Source: Pseudomonas sp. HAR-UPW-AIA-41
GTDB lineage: Bacteria > Pseudomonadota > Gammaproteobacteria > Pseudomonadales > Pseudomonadaceae
DNA: 64,000 nucleotides
Assembly (NCBI RefSeq): GCF_002304225.1
Contig: NZ_NSLB01000009.1
Coordinates: 38,457 to 102,456, forward strand
Direction of reading: 5' to 3'
Below the pieces are notes generated by a model. It saw only the letters and a list, made by a program, of their open reading frames with translations, was not told the DNA's origin and ran no database searches. Positions within the stretch are counted from its first letter, which is position 1; each line of letters begins with the position of its first letter. Shown here in pieces: positions 48,142 through 57,787 of this stretch. The position numbers were made by a program, and so were the translations under genes.

Positions 48142-50213
48142 CCGAACTGGCACAGGTGCCGGTGACGGCACTCAAGGGCGTGGGTGAGGCGCTGGCCGAG
48201 AAGCTGGCCCGCGTGGGCCTGGAAAACCTGCAGGACGTGCTGTTCCATCTGCCGCTGCGCTATCAGGACCGCACCCGCATTACGCCCATCGGTGCTTTGC
48301 GTCCCGGCCAGGATGCCGTGGTCGAAGGCGTCGTGGCCGGCGCCGATGTGGTCATGGGACGCCGCCGCAGTCTGCTGGTACGTCTGCAGGATGGCAGCGG
48401 CACCCTCAGCCTGCGCTTCTTCCATTTCAGCCAGGCACAGAAGGACGGTCTCAAGCGCGGCACGGCGCTACGCTGCTATGGCGAAGTGCGTCCCGGTGCG
48501 ACGGGCCTGGAAATCTATCACCCCGAGTACCGCGCCCAGCAGGGTGACGAGTCGGCGCCGGTTGAGCAGACCCTGACGCCGATCTATCCGACCACCGAGG
48601 GCCTGACCCAGCAGCGCCTGCGCCAGCTCAGCGAGCAGGCCCTGGGGCGTCTCGGGCCGCACAGTCTGCCGGACTGGCTGCCGGCGGAGATGATTGCGCA
48701 GTACCAGCTCGGCCCGCTGGCCGAAGCCCTGCGTACCCTGCACCGGCCACCGCCGAATACCGATCTCGACGCCCTCGCCGAAGGCCAGCACTGGGCCCAG
48801 CAGCGCCTGGTGTTCGAGGAGCTGCTGACCCATCAGCTGTCGCTGCAGCGCCTGCGGGAAACCCTGCGCGCCCAGCGTGCGCCGGTTCTGCCGCCGGCAC
48901 AGACGCTGCCGGCGCGCTTCATTGCCAATCTGGGCTTCCAGCCGACCGGGGCGCAGCGCCGGGTCGGGCAGGAGATTGCCTACGATCTCAGCCAGCCCGA
49001 GCCGATGCTGCGTCTGGTGCAGGGCGATGTCGGTGCCGGCAAGACCGTGGTCGCCGCGCTTGCTGCCTTGCAGGCGCTGGAGGCCGGCTATCAGGTGGCG
49101 CTGATGGCGCCGACCGAGATTCTCGCCGAGCAGCATTTCCTCAATTTCAGCCGCTGGCTGGCGCCGCTGGGCATCGAGGTCGCCTGGCTGGCCGGCAAGC
49201 TCAAGGGCAAGGCCCGCGCGGCGGCGCTGGAACAGATCGCCGGCGGCACGCCGATGGTGGTGGGCACCCACGCGTTGTTCCAGGATGAGGTGCAGTTCAA
49301 GCGCCTGGCGCTGGTGATCATCGACGAGCAGCACCGTTTCGGCGTGCAGCAGCGTCTGGCCCTGCGCAACAAGGGCATCGACGGCCGTCTCAGCCCGCAC
49401 CAGCTGATCATGACCGCCACGCCCATCCCCAGAACGCTGGCGATGAGTGCCTACGCCGATCTGGATACCTCGATACTCGACGAGCTGCCGCCCGGGCGGA
49501 CTCCGGTGAACACCCTGGTCATCGCCGACAGCCGCCGTCTGGAAGTCGTCGAGCGGGTGCGTATTGCCTGCCGCGAAGGGCGCCAGGCCTACTGGGTGTG
49601 CACGCTGATCGAGGAGTCCGAGGAGCTTACCTGTCAGGCCGCCGAGACCAGCTACGAGGAGCTCTCGGCGGCGCTGGGCGAGCTGCGCGTCGGCCTGATC
49701 CACGGGCGCATGAAACCGGCCGAGAAGGCCGCGGTGATGGACGAGTTCAAGCAGGGCAATCTGCAGCTGCTGGTCGCCACCACGGTGATCGAGGTCGGTG
49801 TCGACGTGCCCAATGCCAGCCTGATGATTATCGAGAACCCCGAGCGACTGGGTCTGGCCCAGCTGCATCAGCTGCGTGGCCGGGTTGGTCGCGGCAGCGC
49901 CGCCAGCCACTGCGTGCTGCTCTACCACGCGCCGCTGTCGCAGCTGGGGCGTGAGCGTCTGGCGATCATGCGCGAGACCTGCGACGGCTTCGTGATTGCC
50001 GAGAAGGATCTGGAGCTGCGCGGCCCCGGCGAGATGCTCGGCACCCGCCAGACCGGCCTGCTGCAGTTCAAGGTCGCCGATCTGATGCGCGACGCCGAGC
50101 TGCTGCCGGCGGTGCGCGATGCGGCTCAGGAGCTGCTGGCGCGCTGGCCGGAACGGGTCAGCCCGCTGCTGCAACGCTGGCTGCGGCATGGCCAGCAATA
50201 TGGCCAAGTGTGA
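48138..50213 (+). CDS. recG: ATP-dependent DNA helicase RecG
   Basis: A branched-DNA helicase for fork regression and recombination, 691 residues. The N-terminal wedge (OB-fold) covers about 55-150. The helicase core has motif I GDVGAGKT (about 296-303), Ia APTEILAEQH, II DEQHRFGVQQR, III TATPIPRTLA, V TTVIEVGVDVPNA and VI LHQLRGRVGRG. The start at 48138 overlaps the oxyR stop and gives the usual length. Confidence 0.96.
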   Translation: MTELAQVPVTALKGVGEALAEKLARVGLENLQDVLFHLPLRYQDRTRITPIGALRPGQDAVVEGVVAGADVVMGRRRSLLVRLQDGSGTLSLRFFHFSQAQKDGLKRGTALRCYGEVRPGATGLEIYHPEYRAQQGDESAPVEQTLTPIYPTTEGLTQQRLRQLSEQALGRLGPHSLPDWLPAEMIAQYQLGPLAEALRTLHRPPPNTDLDALAEGQHWAQQRLVFEELLTHQLSLQRLRETLRAQRAPVLPPAQTLPARFIANLGFQPTGAQRRVGQEIAYDLSQPEPMLRLVQGDVGAGKTVVAALAALQALEAGYQVALMAPTEILAEQHFLNFSRWLAPLGIEVAWLAGKLKGKARAAALEQIAGGTPMVVGTHALFQDEVQFKRLALVIIDEQHRFGVQQRLALRNKGIDGRLSPHQLIMTATPIPRTLAMSAYADLDTSILDELPPGRTPVNTLVIADSRRLEVVERVRIACREGRQAYWVCTLIEESEELTCQAAETSYEELSAALGELRVGLIHGRMKPAEKAAVMDEFKQGNLQLLVATTVIEVGVDVPNASLMIIENPERLGLAQLHQLRGRVGRGSAASHCVLLYHAPLSQLGRERLAIMRETCDGFVIAEKDLELRGPGEMLGTRQTGLLQFKVADLMRDAELLPAVRDAAQELLARWPERVSPLLQRWLRHGQQYGQV

Positions 50214-50290
50214 AGCAGTCGACGACCGCCGTCCCCTCAATCCACGTGGCTGGTTATACTGCGGCAAATGATCGCTGCTGAGCTGCTCAC

Positions 50291-51697
50291 ATGACCGAAG
50301 TTGCCCTCGCCCCCGATGCCACGCCGCAGGTTCCGATGATGATCCAGCAACTGCTGGCCAAGGTCGGCATTGGCTACCGTGCCATTGCCGAGTGTGCCGA
50401 GCAGGACCCAGCAAGACGTGTCCAGGCGGTGCTGCTGGATGATGCTGTGGGTGCTCTGCTGGCTCTGTTCCCACGCGATCAGTTGCTTGATCTGGCCCGC
50501 CTTGCCGAGCTCACCGGGCGTAAGCTGGTGGCGGTCAAACCAGAACGCCTGGAGCGCATGCTGGGCAAGCACGACTTGCGTAACTTGCCGGCTCTGCCGC
50601 CGTTGACAAGCTCGCCCTGCCTGTATGACGAGCGCCTGCTGCAGCAAGAGACACTGCTGCTCGACTCCGGCACACCGGGGCTGCTGCTCGAGGTGAGCTG
50701 CGCCGATTTCAGGCCGCTGCTGGCCAAGGCCAGTGCCGCGCGCTTTGGCGAGCCGCTGGCCAATATCCGCCCCAACCTCGACCGTCCGGACGACGACCGC
50801 GCCGAAATTACCCAGGCGGTGCAGAACTTCACGGCTCGCCGTATCCAGCAGCGTCTGGAGGAAACCATCGAGATTCCGCCGCTGCCGGAAACCGCGCAGA
50901 AGATCGTCAAGCTGCGCGTCGATCCTGATGCCACGGTGGATGACATCACTGGTGTGGTCGAGACCGACCCGGCGCTGGCTGCGCAGGTGGTCAGCTGGGC
51001 CGCTTCGCCGTACTACGCCGCGCCCGGCAAGATCCGCTCGGTGGAGGACGCCATCGTCCGTGTGCTGGGTTTCGATCTGGTGATCAACCTGGCCCTGGGG
51101 CTGGCGCTGGGCAAGACCCTCAGCCTGCCCAAGGACCATCCGCAACAGGACACGCCTTACTGGCAGCAGGCAATCTACACCGCCGCGGTGATCGAGGGCC
51201 TGACCCGGGCCATGCCCCGTAGCGAGCGTCCGGAGGCCGGGCTGACCTACCTCGGCGGCCTGCTGCACAACTTCGGCTATCTGGTGCTGGCGCATGTATT
51301 TCCGCCGCATTTCTCGCTGATCTGCCGTCATCTGGAGGTCAATCCGCACCTCGCGGCGCCTTATGTCGAGCAGCATCTGCTGGGTATCACGCGTGAGCAG
51401 ATCGGCAGTTGGCTGATGCGTTTCTGGGATATGCCGGAGGAGCTGGCGACTGCGCTGCGTTTCCAGAACGATCCGCACTACAGCGGCAGTCACAGCGCCT
51501 ACGCCAATCTGATCTACCTGTCGGTCAATCTGCTGCGTCAGCGTGGTATCGGCAGCGGTCTGGCTGGGGGCATTCCCGACAGCCTGCTGCAGCGTCTGGA
51601 GATTTCCCGCGAAAAGGCCGAGGAAGCTGTGAGCAAGGTGCTGGAGGCCGAGACCGCGCTGCGCGAGCTAGCCTCGCAATTCCACCCGGCGCACTGA
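50291..51697 (+). CDS. HDOD-domain protein with YbaK-like N-terminal domain
   Basis: A 468-residue two-domain protein. The N-terminal part (about 15-155) has the layout of YbaK/ProRS-associated deacylase domains: VQAVLLDD, FPRDQLLDLARLAELTGRKLVAVKPERL and CLYDERLLQQETLLLDSG, cited in parts. The C-terminal part (about 190-400) is an HDOD domain (IPPLPETAQKIVKLRVDPDATVDDI, YLGGLLHNFGYLVL). The catalytic HD pair is reduced to HN in this last motif, as usual for HDOD. Such proteins are signalling outputs without phosphodiesterase activity. Neither ligand nor partner is evident. A repeat element starts one base after the stop. Confidence 0.8.
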   Translation: MTEVALAPDATPQVPMMIQQLLAKVGIGYRAIAECAEQDPARRVQAVLLDDAVGALLALFPRDQLLDLARLAELTGRKLVAVKPERLERMLGKHDLRNLPALPPLTSSPCLYDERLLQQETLLLDSGTPGLLLEVSCADFRPLLAKASAARFGEPLANIRPNLDRPDDDRAEITQAVQNFTARRIQQRLEETIEIPPLPETAQKIVKLRVDPDATVDDITGVVETDPALAAQVVSWAASPYYAAPGKIRSVEDAIVRVLGFDLVINLALGLALGKTLSLPKDHPQQDTPYWQQAIYTAAVIEGLTRAMPRSERPEAGLTYLGGLLHNFGYLVLAHVFPPHFSLICRHLEVNPHLAAPYVEQHLLGITREQIGSWLMRFWDMPEELATALRFQNDPHYSGSHSAYANLIYLSVNLLRQRGIGSGLAGGIPDSLLQRLEISREKAEEAVSKVLEAETALRELASQFHPAH

Positions 51698-51838
51698 GAG
51701 CCTGTTCAAAGTCTGCTGCGCGTCGGAAAAACTGCGTTGAAAGTGCCTTCGGAATGCTCATTTACCACTCGTAAACTCCGCTTCCTCAGCCACTTTCGCC
51801 TTGTTTTTCTCTAGCTCGCGAGACTTTGAACAGGTTCT
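51698..51838. repeat. Intergenic inverted-repeat element, copy after the HDOD gene
   Basis: A 141-bp element starting directly after the stop codon. The ends, AGCCTGTTCAAAGTCT and AGACTTTGAACAGGTTCT, pair with one mismatch. The interior has CTGCTGCGCGTCGG, CGGAATGCTCATTTACCACT and CGTAAACTCCGCTTCCTC, the same core as the copies at 47015 and 56811. It lies between convergent genes. Confidence 0.85.
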
Positions 51839-51854
51839 GATATCCGGGTGTGAG

Positions 51855-51884
51855 AAAACAGGGGGCCTCGGCCCCCTGTTTCAT
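51855..51884 (-). terminator. Terminator at the 3' end of the minus-strand hypothetical gene
   Basis: The stem AAACAGGGGGC with GCCCCCTGTTT around a CTCG loop, with runs of A/T on both sides. It overlaps the stop codon of the gene at 51881-52612. It can act in both directions. Confidence 0.8.
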
Positions 51885-52612
51885 TTGAGCTGCTGGCGCT
51901 GGGCGGCGAACACTTCGGGCAAGGCCTTGAGGGTGGCGTTCAGCAGCTTTTTCACCGCAGGCTGCTGATACAGGGCCACGTATTCGCCCAGTTCCGGGCT
52001 GGGCATGCCGCGATAGGCATACAGCATGAACGCTTCGACGCCTTTCTGGCTGGACTGCTGCAGGCTCTCGCGCTGCTTGGTCGTCTGCGTGGTCAGGGTC
52101 TGTTCGTCGATTTTCTGTCCGCGCTGGATGACGCTGAGCCAGGCCTGGGTCTTGCCGGCCTCGTAGCGCAGCAGGGTCGCCAGCTCGCTGGTGTGTGCCT
52201 GTCGGTCCAGTTCGCGCACCAGCTCCACACGCTCGGCACGTGGCGGGCGGCTGGCCAGTTGCTCGGTATAGGCTTTCAACCCGCCAGGCTCTTCGCCCAC
52301 TGCCCGTTCAGCGGCGGTAAAGCGCTGCGCCAGGGGGCTGTCGAGCAGGGCTTGCGCCTGCTCCACTTCGGCCTGCTGCAGCTGCGGTGCAACCCGTCGG
52401 GCCAAGTCGTCACACAGGGTATCGGCGCCGAACAGCTTCTCGACCTTTTTCTGCTGCGCCGCAGCCAGGCCGCGCTGGATCAGTGGCGCGCTCTGCTCGC
52501 ACAGCAGGCGGATGCCGGCCATGGCAAACACGGGTTCGAGGGTGGCGGGTTGCGCAGGTGCGGCCAGCACGGGGGTGGCCAGGAGGGTGCAGCAAAGGAC
52601 CAGGGAGCGCAT
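51881..52612 (-). CDS. Exported protein of unknown function (DUF2059-like)
   Basis: A 243-residue protein with a clear signal peptide (about 1-17, cleavage after VLAAPA), then a mainly alpha-helical, Gln-rich body with no TM helix. Two cysteines (LLCEQSAPL and ADTLCDDLA) may form a disulfide in the periplasm. Segments such as EYVALYQQPAVKKLLNATLKAL at the C terminus recall DUF2059 proteins. I cannot assign a function. It lies upstream of nothing on its own strand and downstream of the SCP2-like gene with a 79-base gap. Confidence 0.65.
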   Translation of the reverse strand: MRSLVLCCTLLATPVLAAPAQPATLEPVFAMAGIRLLCEQSAPLIQRGLAAAQQKKVEKLFGADTLCDDLARRVAPQLQQAEVEQAQALLDSPLAQRFTAAERAVGEEPGGLKAYTEQLASRPPRAERVELVRELDRQAHTSELATLLRYEAGKTQAWLSVIQRGQKIDEQTLTTQTTKQRESLQQSSQKGVEAFMLYAYRGMPSPELGEYVALYQQPAVKKLLNATLKALPEVFAAQRQQLK

Positions 52613-52691
52613 GGTGGAGGCTCTACGACGAGAAGTTCAGCGCAGAGCCTAGCGAATCGGGCGGACGCCTGCCAGCGCCGCCCGGGCATAA

Positions 52692-53084
52692 TCAGGCGGC
52701 CTTCTGCTCAGGCTTTTTCTTCTTCGGCATCAGGTGCTTCATCAGGCCCTGGAACCACATGACCAGCATGGGGTTGCCCTGAATCTGGATCTCTTTGTTC
52801 TGAATGCCCTGCATGAAGGCCAACTGCTTGTTCTTCGCGGTCATGGTGGCGAAGCCGTAGGCGGCATCCTTGAAGCCGAGGGCAAACGCCGGGTTTTCGG
52901 CCTTGCCGCGCTTACTGACCACGCGCTGATCCTTGACGATGTAGTGACGCGCCAGCTTGCCGTCCAGCGTGTGCAGCTGGAAAACCAGGTCCTTGCCGGC
53001 CAGTTGTTCCTGGAACGCGGGATTCTGGCGGCTGGCCTTGGCCATCAGGCGACCCAGCATCCAGAGAAGAAAGCGGAATTTCAT
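52692..53084 (-). CDS. SCP2 sterol-binding-like protein
   Basis: A 130-residue protein with one SCP2 domain (LVFQLHTLDGKLARHYIV, NPAFALGF, IQIQGNPMLVMWFQGLM, about 45-115) and a Lys-rich tail, MPKKKKPEQKAA. The N-terminal KFRFLLWMLGRLMA may be amphipathic and bind membrane. SCP2-like proteins bind acyl lipids or isoprenoids; UbiJ/UbiT are members in ubiquinone synthesis. The sequence does not clearly match either. The start at 53084 gives the family-like N terminus. Confidence 0.75.
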   Translation of the reverse strand: MKFRFLLWMLGRLMAKASRQNPAFQEQLAGKDLVFQLHTLDGKLARHYIVKDQRVVSKRGKAENPAFALGFKDAAYGFATMTAKNKQLAFMQGIQNKEIQIQGNPMLVMWFQGLMKHLMPKKKKPEQKAA

Positions 53085-53204
53085 GCACGCAGCCTCAGTG
53101 AAGCGTCTTGGGGCGCGCATTGTAGCGGTTTGTCGAGGCCACTACAGCCGGTCTTTCGAGGGGAAATGCACAGAGCGTGCGGGGAGAACGCCGGGAGGGG
53201 AGAG

Positions 53205-53228
53205 GCCCGCAGCCGTCTGGCTGCGGGC
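53205..53228 (-). terminator. Hairpin downstream of the HU gene
   Basis: A perfect 10-bp stem (53205-53214 with 53219-53228), loop GTCT, seven bases after the HU stop on the minus strand. The following sequence is C/T-rich (CTCTCCCCTCCC), not a clean T-tract. Confidence 0.65.
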
Positions 53229-53235
53229 AGGCAAC

Positions 53236-53508
53236 TCAGTTGACCGCGTCTTTCAGGGCTTTGCCCGGCTTGAAGGCGACGGTGTTGCTGGCCTTGATCT
53301 TCACGGCGGCGCCGGTCTGCGGGTTCTTGCCGGTACGGGCACCGCGGTGACGCTGCAGGAAGGTGCCGAAGCCCACCAGAGTCACGCTGTCCTTGCGGTT
53401 CAGTGCATTGGTGATTTCTTCCAGCACGGCGTTGAGAACGCGGTTGGCTTGGTCTTTGGTGAGGTCGGCCTTTTCCGCGATAGCGGCGGCGAGTTCCGGT
53501 TTACGCAT
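53236..53508 (-). CDS. hupA: HU family DNA-binding protein
   Basis: A 90-residue histone-like protein that bends and compacts DNA. It shows MRKPELAAAIAEKADLTKDQ, VGFGTFLQRHRGARTGKNPQTG and the C-terminal FKPGKALKDAVN of HU. The DNA-binding beta arm (about 53-75) is complete. The neighbourhood (between recG and the rubredoxin genes) matches the HU gene I recall as PA5348. The exact paralogue name is tentative. Confidence 0.92.
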   Translation of the reverse strand: MRKPELAAAIAEKADLTKDQANRVLNAVLEEITNALNRKDSVTLVGFGTFLQRHRGARTGKNPQTGAAVKIKASNTVAFKPGKALKDAVN

Positions 53509-53693
53509 AATTGCCTCGTTGACGGTTTGTTGTTGTTGTCTGTCGAGCGTCTCTTCCCAGGGACGCTGAAGCGGCGCGGGCTCTAGCCTGCGGCGAGCAG
53601 GTTCGAGGATGGCATGCCGCTACAGGCTTGGCCAGTCTTGTCCGACAATTAATTCGGGGTTTTGCCGGGCAAATCGGACAGAAGGCAAGGCGA

Positions 53694-54842
53694 TCACGCC
53701 AGCAGTGGGGGCAATTCACGGTTCAGGGTCAGCTTTTCCTGAACGGTCGTGCCGGTGAGCGCATAGCCGAGCAGGGCGCCGTCGTTATCACGGCAGAGCA
53801 CCTTGAGGTCGGCGCCACTGCCTTCCACGCTCCAGCTGCCCTCGCGGCCGCGCGGTGGTGGCGACACCACCAGCGGACACACCGGCGTCTTAACGGTAAC
53901 CGGCATGGGGCCGTAGCTCACGGCCGTCGGCGTGCCGGCCAGGGTCTGTGCCAGAGCGCGGGCGCAGGTCATCAGCGGCATCACATAAAGGAGGTTGAGG
54001 CCATCGACCTCGGCGCAATCACCCAGGGCATAGATGTTGGCGTGGGAAGTCCGCAGCTGGCGGTCGACCTGTACGCCGCGACCACAGGCCAGGCCCGCTT
54101 GCTCGGCCAGCGCTGTGCGTGGACGCAGGCCGACGGCGGACAGCACCAGATCGCACTGAATCCGGGTGCCGTCGGACAGCTCCGCGCACAGGGAATCGCC
54201 TTCATGATTCAGCGAAGCCAGCACCGGGCCGAGGTGGAATCGCGCTCCGAGACCTTCCAGGCCGGCCTGCACGGCGGCAGCGGCCGCCGGATGGAGCAGG
54301 CCGGGCATGACCTGTTCGCACGGCGCTACCAGCTCGACCTGCAGACCGCCGAGCAGCAGGTCATTGGCGAACTCGCAGCCGATCAGCCCGGCGCCGAGGA
54401 TCAGCACGCGCTGCTTGCCGGCGGCGGCGCTGCGAAAGCGCGCGTAGTCTTCCAGGTCGTTGACCGGCAGGATCAGTGCCAGAGCATCGCCCTCGACCGG
54501 CACGCGAATGGGCTCGGCGCCCCAGGCCAGTACCAGGTCGCGGTAGGGTACGGCTTCCTCGCCGATCCACAGCTGGCGGTGGCCAGGGTCGATGCCGCTG
54601 ATGCGGGTGTGGGTACGGATCTCAGCCTTGAGCTGTTCGGCCATGGCGCCGGGCTCGGCCATGGCCAGGCCGTCGGCGTCCTTGTTCTTGCCGAAGCCGG
54701 TGGACAGCATCGGCTTGGAGTAGGAGCGCCCGTCATCGGCGGTGATCAGCAGCAGCGGGGTTTCGCTGTCGAGCTTGCGAAACTCCTTGGCCAGGTTATA
54801 GCCGGCCAGGCCGGTACCGACGATCACCACGGGTGCGCTCAT
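53694..54842 (-). CDS. rubB: NADH-dependent rubredoxin reductase
   Basis: A 382-residue FAD/NAD-dependent reductase that passes electrons to rubredoxin for alkane hydroxylase or oxidative-stress enzymes. It has the FAD loop [18 protein letters not shown] (about 6-23), the NAD loop [17 protein letters not shown] (about 146-162) and the [12 protein letters not shown] motif (about 270). The start at 54842 has AAGGAG. The single rubredoxin gene lies 133 bases upstream on the same strand. Confidence 0.9.
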   Translation of the reverse strand: MSAPVVIVGTGLAGYNLAKEFRKLDSETPLLLITADDGRSYSKPMLSTGFGKNKDADGLAMAEPGAMAEQLKAEIRTHTRISGIDPGHRQLWIGEEAVPYRDLVLAWGAEPIRVPVEGDALALILPVNDLEDYARFRSAAAGKQRVLILGAGLIGCEFANDLLLGGLQVELVAPCEQVMPGLLHPAAAAAVQAGLEGLGARFHLGPVLASLNHEGDSLCAELSDGTRIQCDLVLSAVGLRPRTALAEQAGLACGRGVQVDRQLRTSHANIYALGDCAEVDGLNLLYVMPLMTCARALAQTLAGTPTAVSYGPMPVTVKTPVCPLVVSPPPRGREGSWSVEGSGADLKVLCRDNDGALLGYALTGTTVQEKLTLNRELPPLLA

Positions 54843-54933
54843 GACGACTCCTTGCAATTTGAGGGATTCAGAGATTCAGGGATGGGCGTCGCGGGACGCC
54901 GGTGAGGCGGAGAACAGCACCGCCACGCAGATG

Positions 54934-54958
54934 CCCGGCGCGCCGAACGGGCGCCGGG
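54934..54958 (-). terminator. Hairpin between rubA and rubB
   Basis: A perfect 8-bp stem, CCCGGCGC (54934-54941) with GCGCCGGG (54951-54958), 18 bases after the rubA stop. It has no T-tract, so it may favour rubA expression over rubB by processing or attenuation. Confidence 0.45.
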
Positions 54959-54975
54959 TTGTCAGCAGTCGCGGA

Positions 54976-55143
54976 TCAGGCGATTTCGATCATCTCGAAG
55001 TCGGCCTTGCCGACGCCGCAATCCGGGCACAGCCAGTCGGCCGGCACATCTTCCCAGCGGGTACCGGCGGCGATGCCGTCATCCGGCCAGCCCTTGGCTT
55101 CGTCATACACCAGACCACACACCACACACTGCCACTTCTTCAT
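54976..55143 (-). CDS. rubA: Rubredoxin
   Basis: A 55-residue iron protein with one Fe on four cysteines: C6 and C9 ([10 protein letters not shown]) and C39 and C42 ([15 protein letters not shown]). It is typical of AlkG/RubA-type rubredoxins in length and in the [13 protein letters not shown] segment. It accepts electrons from the reductase encoded just downstream. In PAO1 two rubredoxin genes are tandem here; I find only one. Confidence 0.95.
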   Translation of the reverse strand: MKKWQCVVCGLVYDEAKGWPDDGIAAGTRWEDVPADWLCPDCGVGKADFEMIEIA

Positions 55144-55336
55144 CAACTACTACCTCGGTTCAGGCTTGCTTACGCCGGCACTGGATTGTCGGACTACCGC
55201 GCACTGCGCGTTGTACTGATGCGCCACGGCGGACGCAAGTGCTCGCCGAACCGCCATCCCTAAGTCGGGGGTGGCAGGGGCCGGCAGGCAAACATGATAA
55301 GCTGCCCGCCCCGTTTTTTCTCGACTGGCGTGATTC

Positions 55337-55891
55337 GTGCCCAACGCTGACCTTGCCTATTCCCCGTGCTGGCTGAATGCCGAGCAATTGCAGGTGCTGC
55401 CCAGCGCGCTGCAGCATGACTGGCTGTTCGATCAGGGGTCGCTGACCCGCCGTCTGACGACGCTGGCTGTGGGGGAGTTTGCCGTGCAGCCGCTGCAGCA
55501 GGGCTGGCAGGTTCTGCGTGACGATGAGTGCGAGGCCCTTGGCGTCCCTGCGGGCACCGAAGGCTGGGTGCGCGAGGTGTATCTGCAGGGTGGCGGTCAG
55601 CCCTGGGTGTTTGCCCGCAGCGTGGCCGCGCGCCCGGCGCTGGAAGCATCCGGCTTTGATCTGCGCACCCTCGGCAGTCGTTCGCTCGGCGAGTTGCTGT
55701 TCAGCGACAGCGCCTTTACCCGTGGTCAGCTGCAGGTCTGCCACTACCCGGCCGGGTGGCTGCCGGAGGCCGTGCGGGCTGAGGCGCTGTGGGCGCGGCG
55801 TTCCTGCTTCCGCCGAGAGCAGTTGGGCCTGCTGGTGGCGGAGGTCTTTCTGCCTGCCCTGTGGCAACGTCAAGCCGGCCTGACTCTATAA
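55337..55891 (+). CDS. ubiC: Chorismate lyase UbiC
   Basis: Removes pyruvate from chorismate to give 4-hydroxybenzoate, the first step of ubiquinone synthesis. The 184-residue protein has the family stretches [12 protein letters not shown] (about 30-41), [19 protein letters not shown] (about 79-97) and [11 protein letters not shown]. The GTG at 55337 is the start. The 26-base gap to ubiA makes a ubiC-ubiA operon, as in most gammaproteobacteria. Confidence 0.92.
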   Translation: MPNADLAYSPCWLNAEQLQVLPSALQHDWLFDQGSLTRRLTTLAVGEFAVQPLQQGWQVLRDDECEALGVPAGTEGWVREVYLQGGGQPWVFARSVAARPALEASGFDLRTLGSRSLGELLFSDSAFTRGQLQVCHYPAGWLPEAVRAEALWARRSCFRREQLGLLVAEVFLPALWQRQAGLTL

Positions 55892-55917
55892 TCGGCGCAA
55901 CCCCGACGGAGCCCCGC

Positions 55918-56808
55918 ATGTACCAGAAAGCCCTGGCCAGTGTCGCGCGCCTGCACCCCCGCGCCGAAGCCTTTATCCACCTGATGCGCCTGGACCGGCC
56001 GATCGGCATCTACCTGTTGCTGTGGCCGACCCTGTGGGCGCTGTGGGTCGCGGCGGAGGGTGTGCCGTCACTGGGCAATCTGCTGATCTTCACGCTGGGG
56101 GTGATCCTCATGCGTTCGGCGGGCTGCGCCATCAACGACTTTGCCGATCGCCATTTCGATGGCCACGTCAGCCGCACCCAGCACCGCCCGCTGGTGAGTG
56201 GCCGGGTCAGGCCGTGCGAGGCGCTGGTGCTGTTTGCCGTACTGGTCGGCCTGAGCTTCGTGCTGGTGCTGTTCACCAATGCCAATACCGTCTGGCTGTC
56301 CTTCGGCGGCGCGGCGCTGGCGGCCTGCTACCCGTTCATGAAGCGGCACACCTACTACCCGCAGGTGGTGCTGGGTGCTGCCTATTCCTGGGGCATGCCG
56401 ATGGCCTTTATGGCGGAAACCGGCTCGGTGCCGCCCGAGGCCTGGCTGCTGTATGTGGCGAATCTGCTGTGGACGGTGGCCTACGACACCTACTACGCCA
56501 TGGCCGACCGCGAGGACGACCTGAAGATCGGGGTCAAATCCACCGCTATCCTGTTTGGTGACGCCGACCGCGTCATCATCCTCACCCTGCAGGGCCTGGC
56601 GCTGGTCTGTCTGCTGCTGGCCGGCAGCAAGTTCGGCCTGGGTCTGTGCTTCTATCTGGGCCTGGCGGGCGCTGCGGCCTGCTTCCTCTGGGAGTTTGTC
56701 AGCACCCGTCAGCGTGACGCGGCCAGTTGCTTCGCGGCGTTCCTGCACAACCACTGGGCCGGCCTGCTGATCCTGCTGGGGCTGATTGCCGACTACGCCC
56801 TGCGCTGA
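55918..56808 (+). CDS. ubiA: 4-hydroxybenzoate polyprenyltransferase UbiA
   Basis: An inner-membrane prenyltransferase that attaches the isoprenoid tail to 4-hydroxybenzoate. The 296-residue protein has about nine TM helices. It has both Mg-diphosphate motifs, NDFADRHFD (N73-D81) and [13 protein letters not shown] (about 194-206). The start at 55918 ([12 protein letters not shown]) is set by family length. The element at 56811 begins two bases after the stop. Confidence 0.95.
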   Translation: MYQKALASVARLHPRAEAFIHLMRLDRPIGIYLLLWPTLWALWVAAEGVPSLGNLLIFTLGVILMRSAGCAINDFADRHFDGHVSRTQHRPLVSGRVRPCEALVLFAVLVGLSFVLVLFTNANTVWLSFGGAALAACYPFMKRHTYYPQVVLGAAYSWGMPMAFMAETGSVPPEAWLLYVANLLWTVAYDTYYAMADREDDLKIGVKSTAILFGDADRVIILTLQGLALVCLLLAGSKFGLGLCFYLGLAGAAACFLWEFVSTRQRDAASCFAAFLHNHWAGLLILLGLIADYALR

Positions 56809-56810
56809 GT

Positions 56811-56949
56811 AACGGTTCAAAGTCTGCTGCGCGTCGGCCATGCTGCGTTGAAATCGGGCTCAGAATGCTCATTTACAACTCGTAAACTGCGCTTCTTCGC
56901 CCAATTTCGCCTTGCCTGGCTCTAGCTCGCACACTTTGAGCAGGTTCTG
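56811..56949. repeat. Intergenic inverted-repeat element, copy between ubiA and phoB
   Basis: A 139-bp element. The ends, AACGGTTCAAAGTCTGC and ACACTTTGAGCAGGTTCT, are imperfect inverted repeats. The interior has CTGCTGCGCGTCGG, CTCAGAATGCTCATTTACA and CTCGTAAACTGCGCTTCTTC as in the copies at 47015 and 51698. It separates ubiA from the phoB promoter. Confidence 0.83.
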
Positions 56950-56972
56950 AGGCGCCGGGCGGGGCGTACAGG

Positions 56973-56990
56973 CTGTCACAACCCTGCAAT
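56973..56990 (+). promoter_or_regulatory. Pho box of phoBR
   Basis: CTGTCACAACCCTGCAAT gives two near-consensus PhoB half-sites (CTGTCAT) spaced by four bases. It stands where a -35 would be, with TATCTA (about 56999-57004) as the -10, so phoB is autoactivated under phosphate limitation. Confidence 0.8.
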
Positions 56991-57042
56991 AATTCCGTTA
57001 TCTAATGCGGCGCAGTAACCGACAGTTCCCTGAGGTCCCGCC

Positions 57043-57732
57043 ATGGTTGGTAAGTCCATCCTGATCGTTGATGACGAAGCACCGATTCGTGAAATGATTG
57101 CCGTCGCCCTGGAAATGGCCGGCTATGACTGCCTGGAGGCGGACAACGCCCAGCAGGCTCACGCGCTGATCGTCGACCGCCAGCCCGACCTGATCCTCCT
57201 CGACTGGATGCTGCCCGGTACTTCTGGCATCGAACTGGCCCGCCGCCTCAAGCGCGACGAGCTGACCGCCGACACGCCGATCATCATGCTCACCGCCAAG
57301 GGTGAAGAGGACAACAAGATCCAGGGCCTGGAAGTCGGTGCCGACGACTACATCACCAAGCCGTTTTCGCCGCGTGAGCTGGTGGCCCGCCTCAAGGCCG
57401 TGCTGCGCCGCGCCGGTGCCAGCGACAATGAAACGCCGATCGAAGTCGGTGGCCTGCTGCTTGATCCGATCAGCCACCGCGTCACCATCGACGGCAAGCC
57501 CGCCGACATGGGGCCCACCGAATACCGCCTGCTGCAGTTTTTCATGACCCACCAGGAGCGCGCCTATACCCGAGGTCAGCTGCTCGATCAGGTGTGGGGC
57601 GGCAACGTCTATGTTGAGGAGCGCACGGTCGACGTGCATATCCGCCGGCTGCGCAAGGCCCTCGGCGAGGCCTACGAGAATCTGGTGCAGACGGTGCGCG
57701 GCACCGGCTATCGTTTCTCCACCAAGGCCTGA
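57043..57732 (+). CDS. phoB: Phosphate response regulator PhoB
   Basis: A 229-residue OmpR-type response regulator. The receiver domain has the acidic pocket D10/D11, phosphorylated D54 in [10 protein letters not shown] and the conserved Lys in [11 protein letters not shown]. The C-terminal winged helix (about 130-227) recognises Pho boxes ([20 protein letters not shown]). It is followed by phoR after 162 bases. Confidence 0.97.
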   Translation: MVGKSILIVDDEAPIREMIAVALEMAGYDCLEADNAQQAHALIVDRQPDLILLDWMLPGTSGIELARRLKRDELTADTPIIMLTAKGEEDNKIQGLEVGADDYITKPFSPRELVARLKAVLRRAGASDNETPIEVGGLLLDPISHRVTIDGKPADMGPTEYRLLQFFMTHQERAYTRGQLLDQVWGGNVYVEERTVDVHIRRLRKALGEAYENLVQTVRGTGYRFSTKA

Positions 57733-57787
57733 GGCTCCGCCACGGGGCGCACTTGGGTCTCAGGTGGTTACTGCTGACGCCGGGCGA

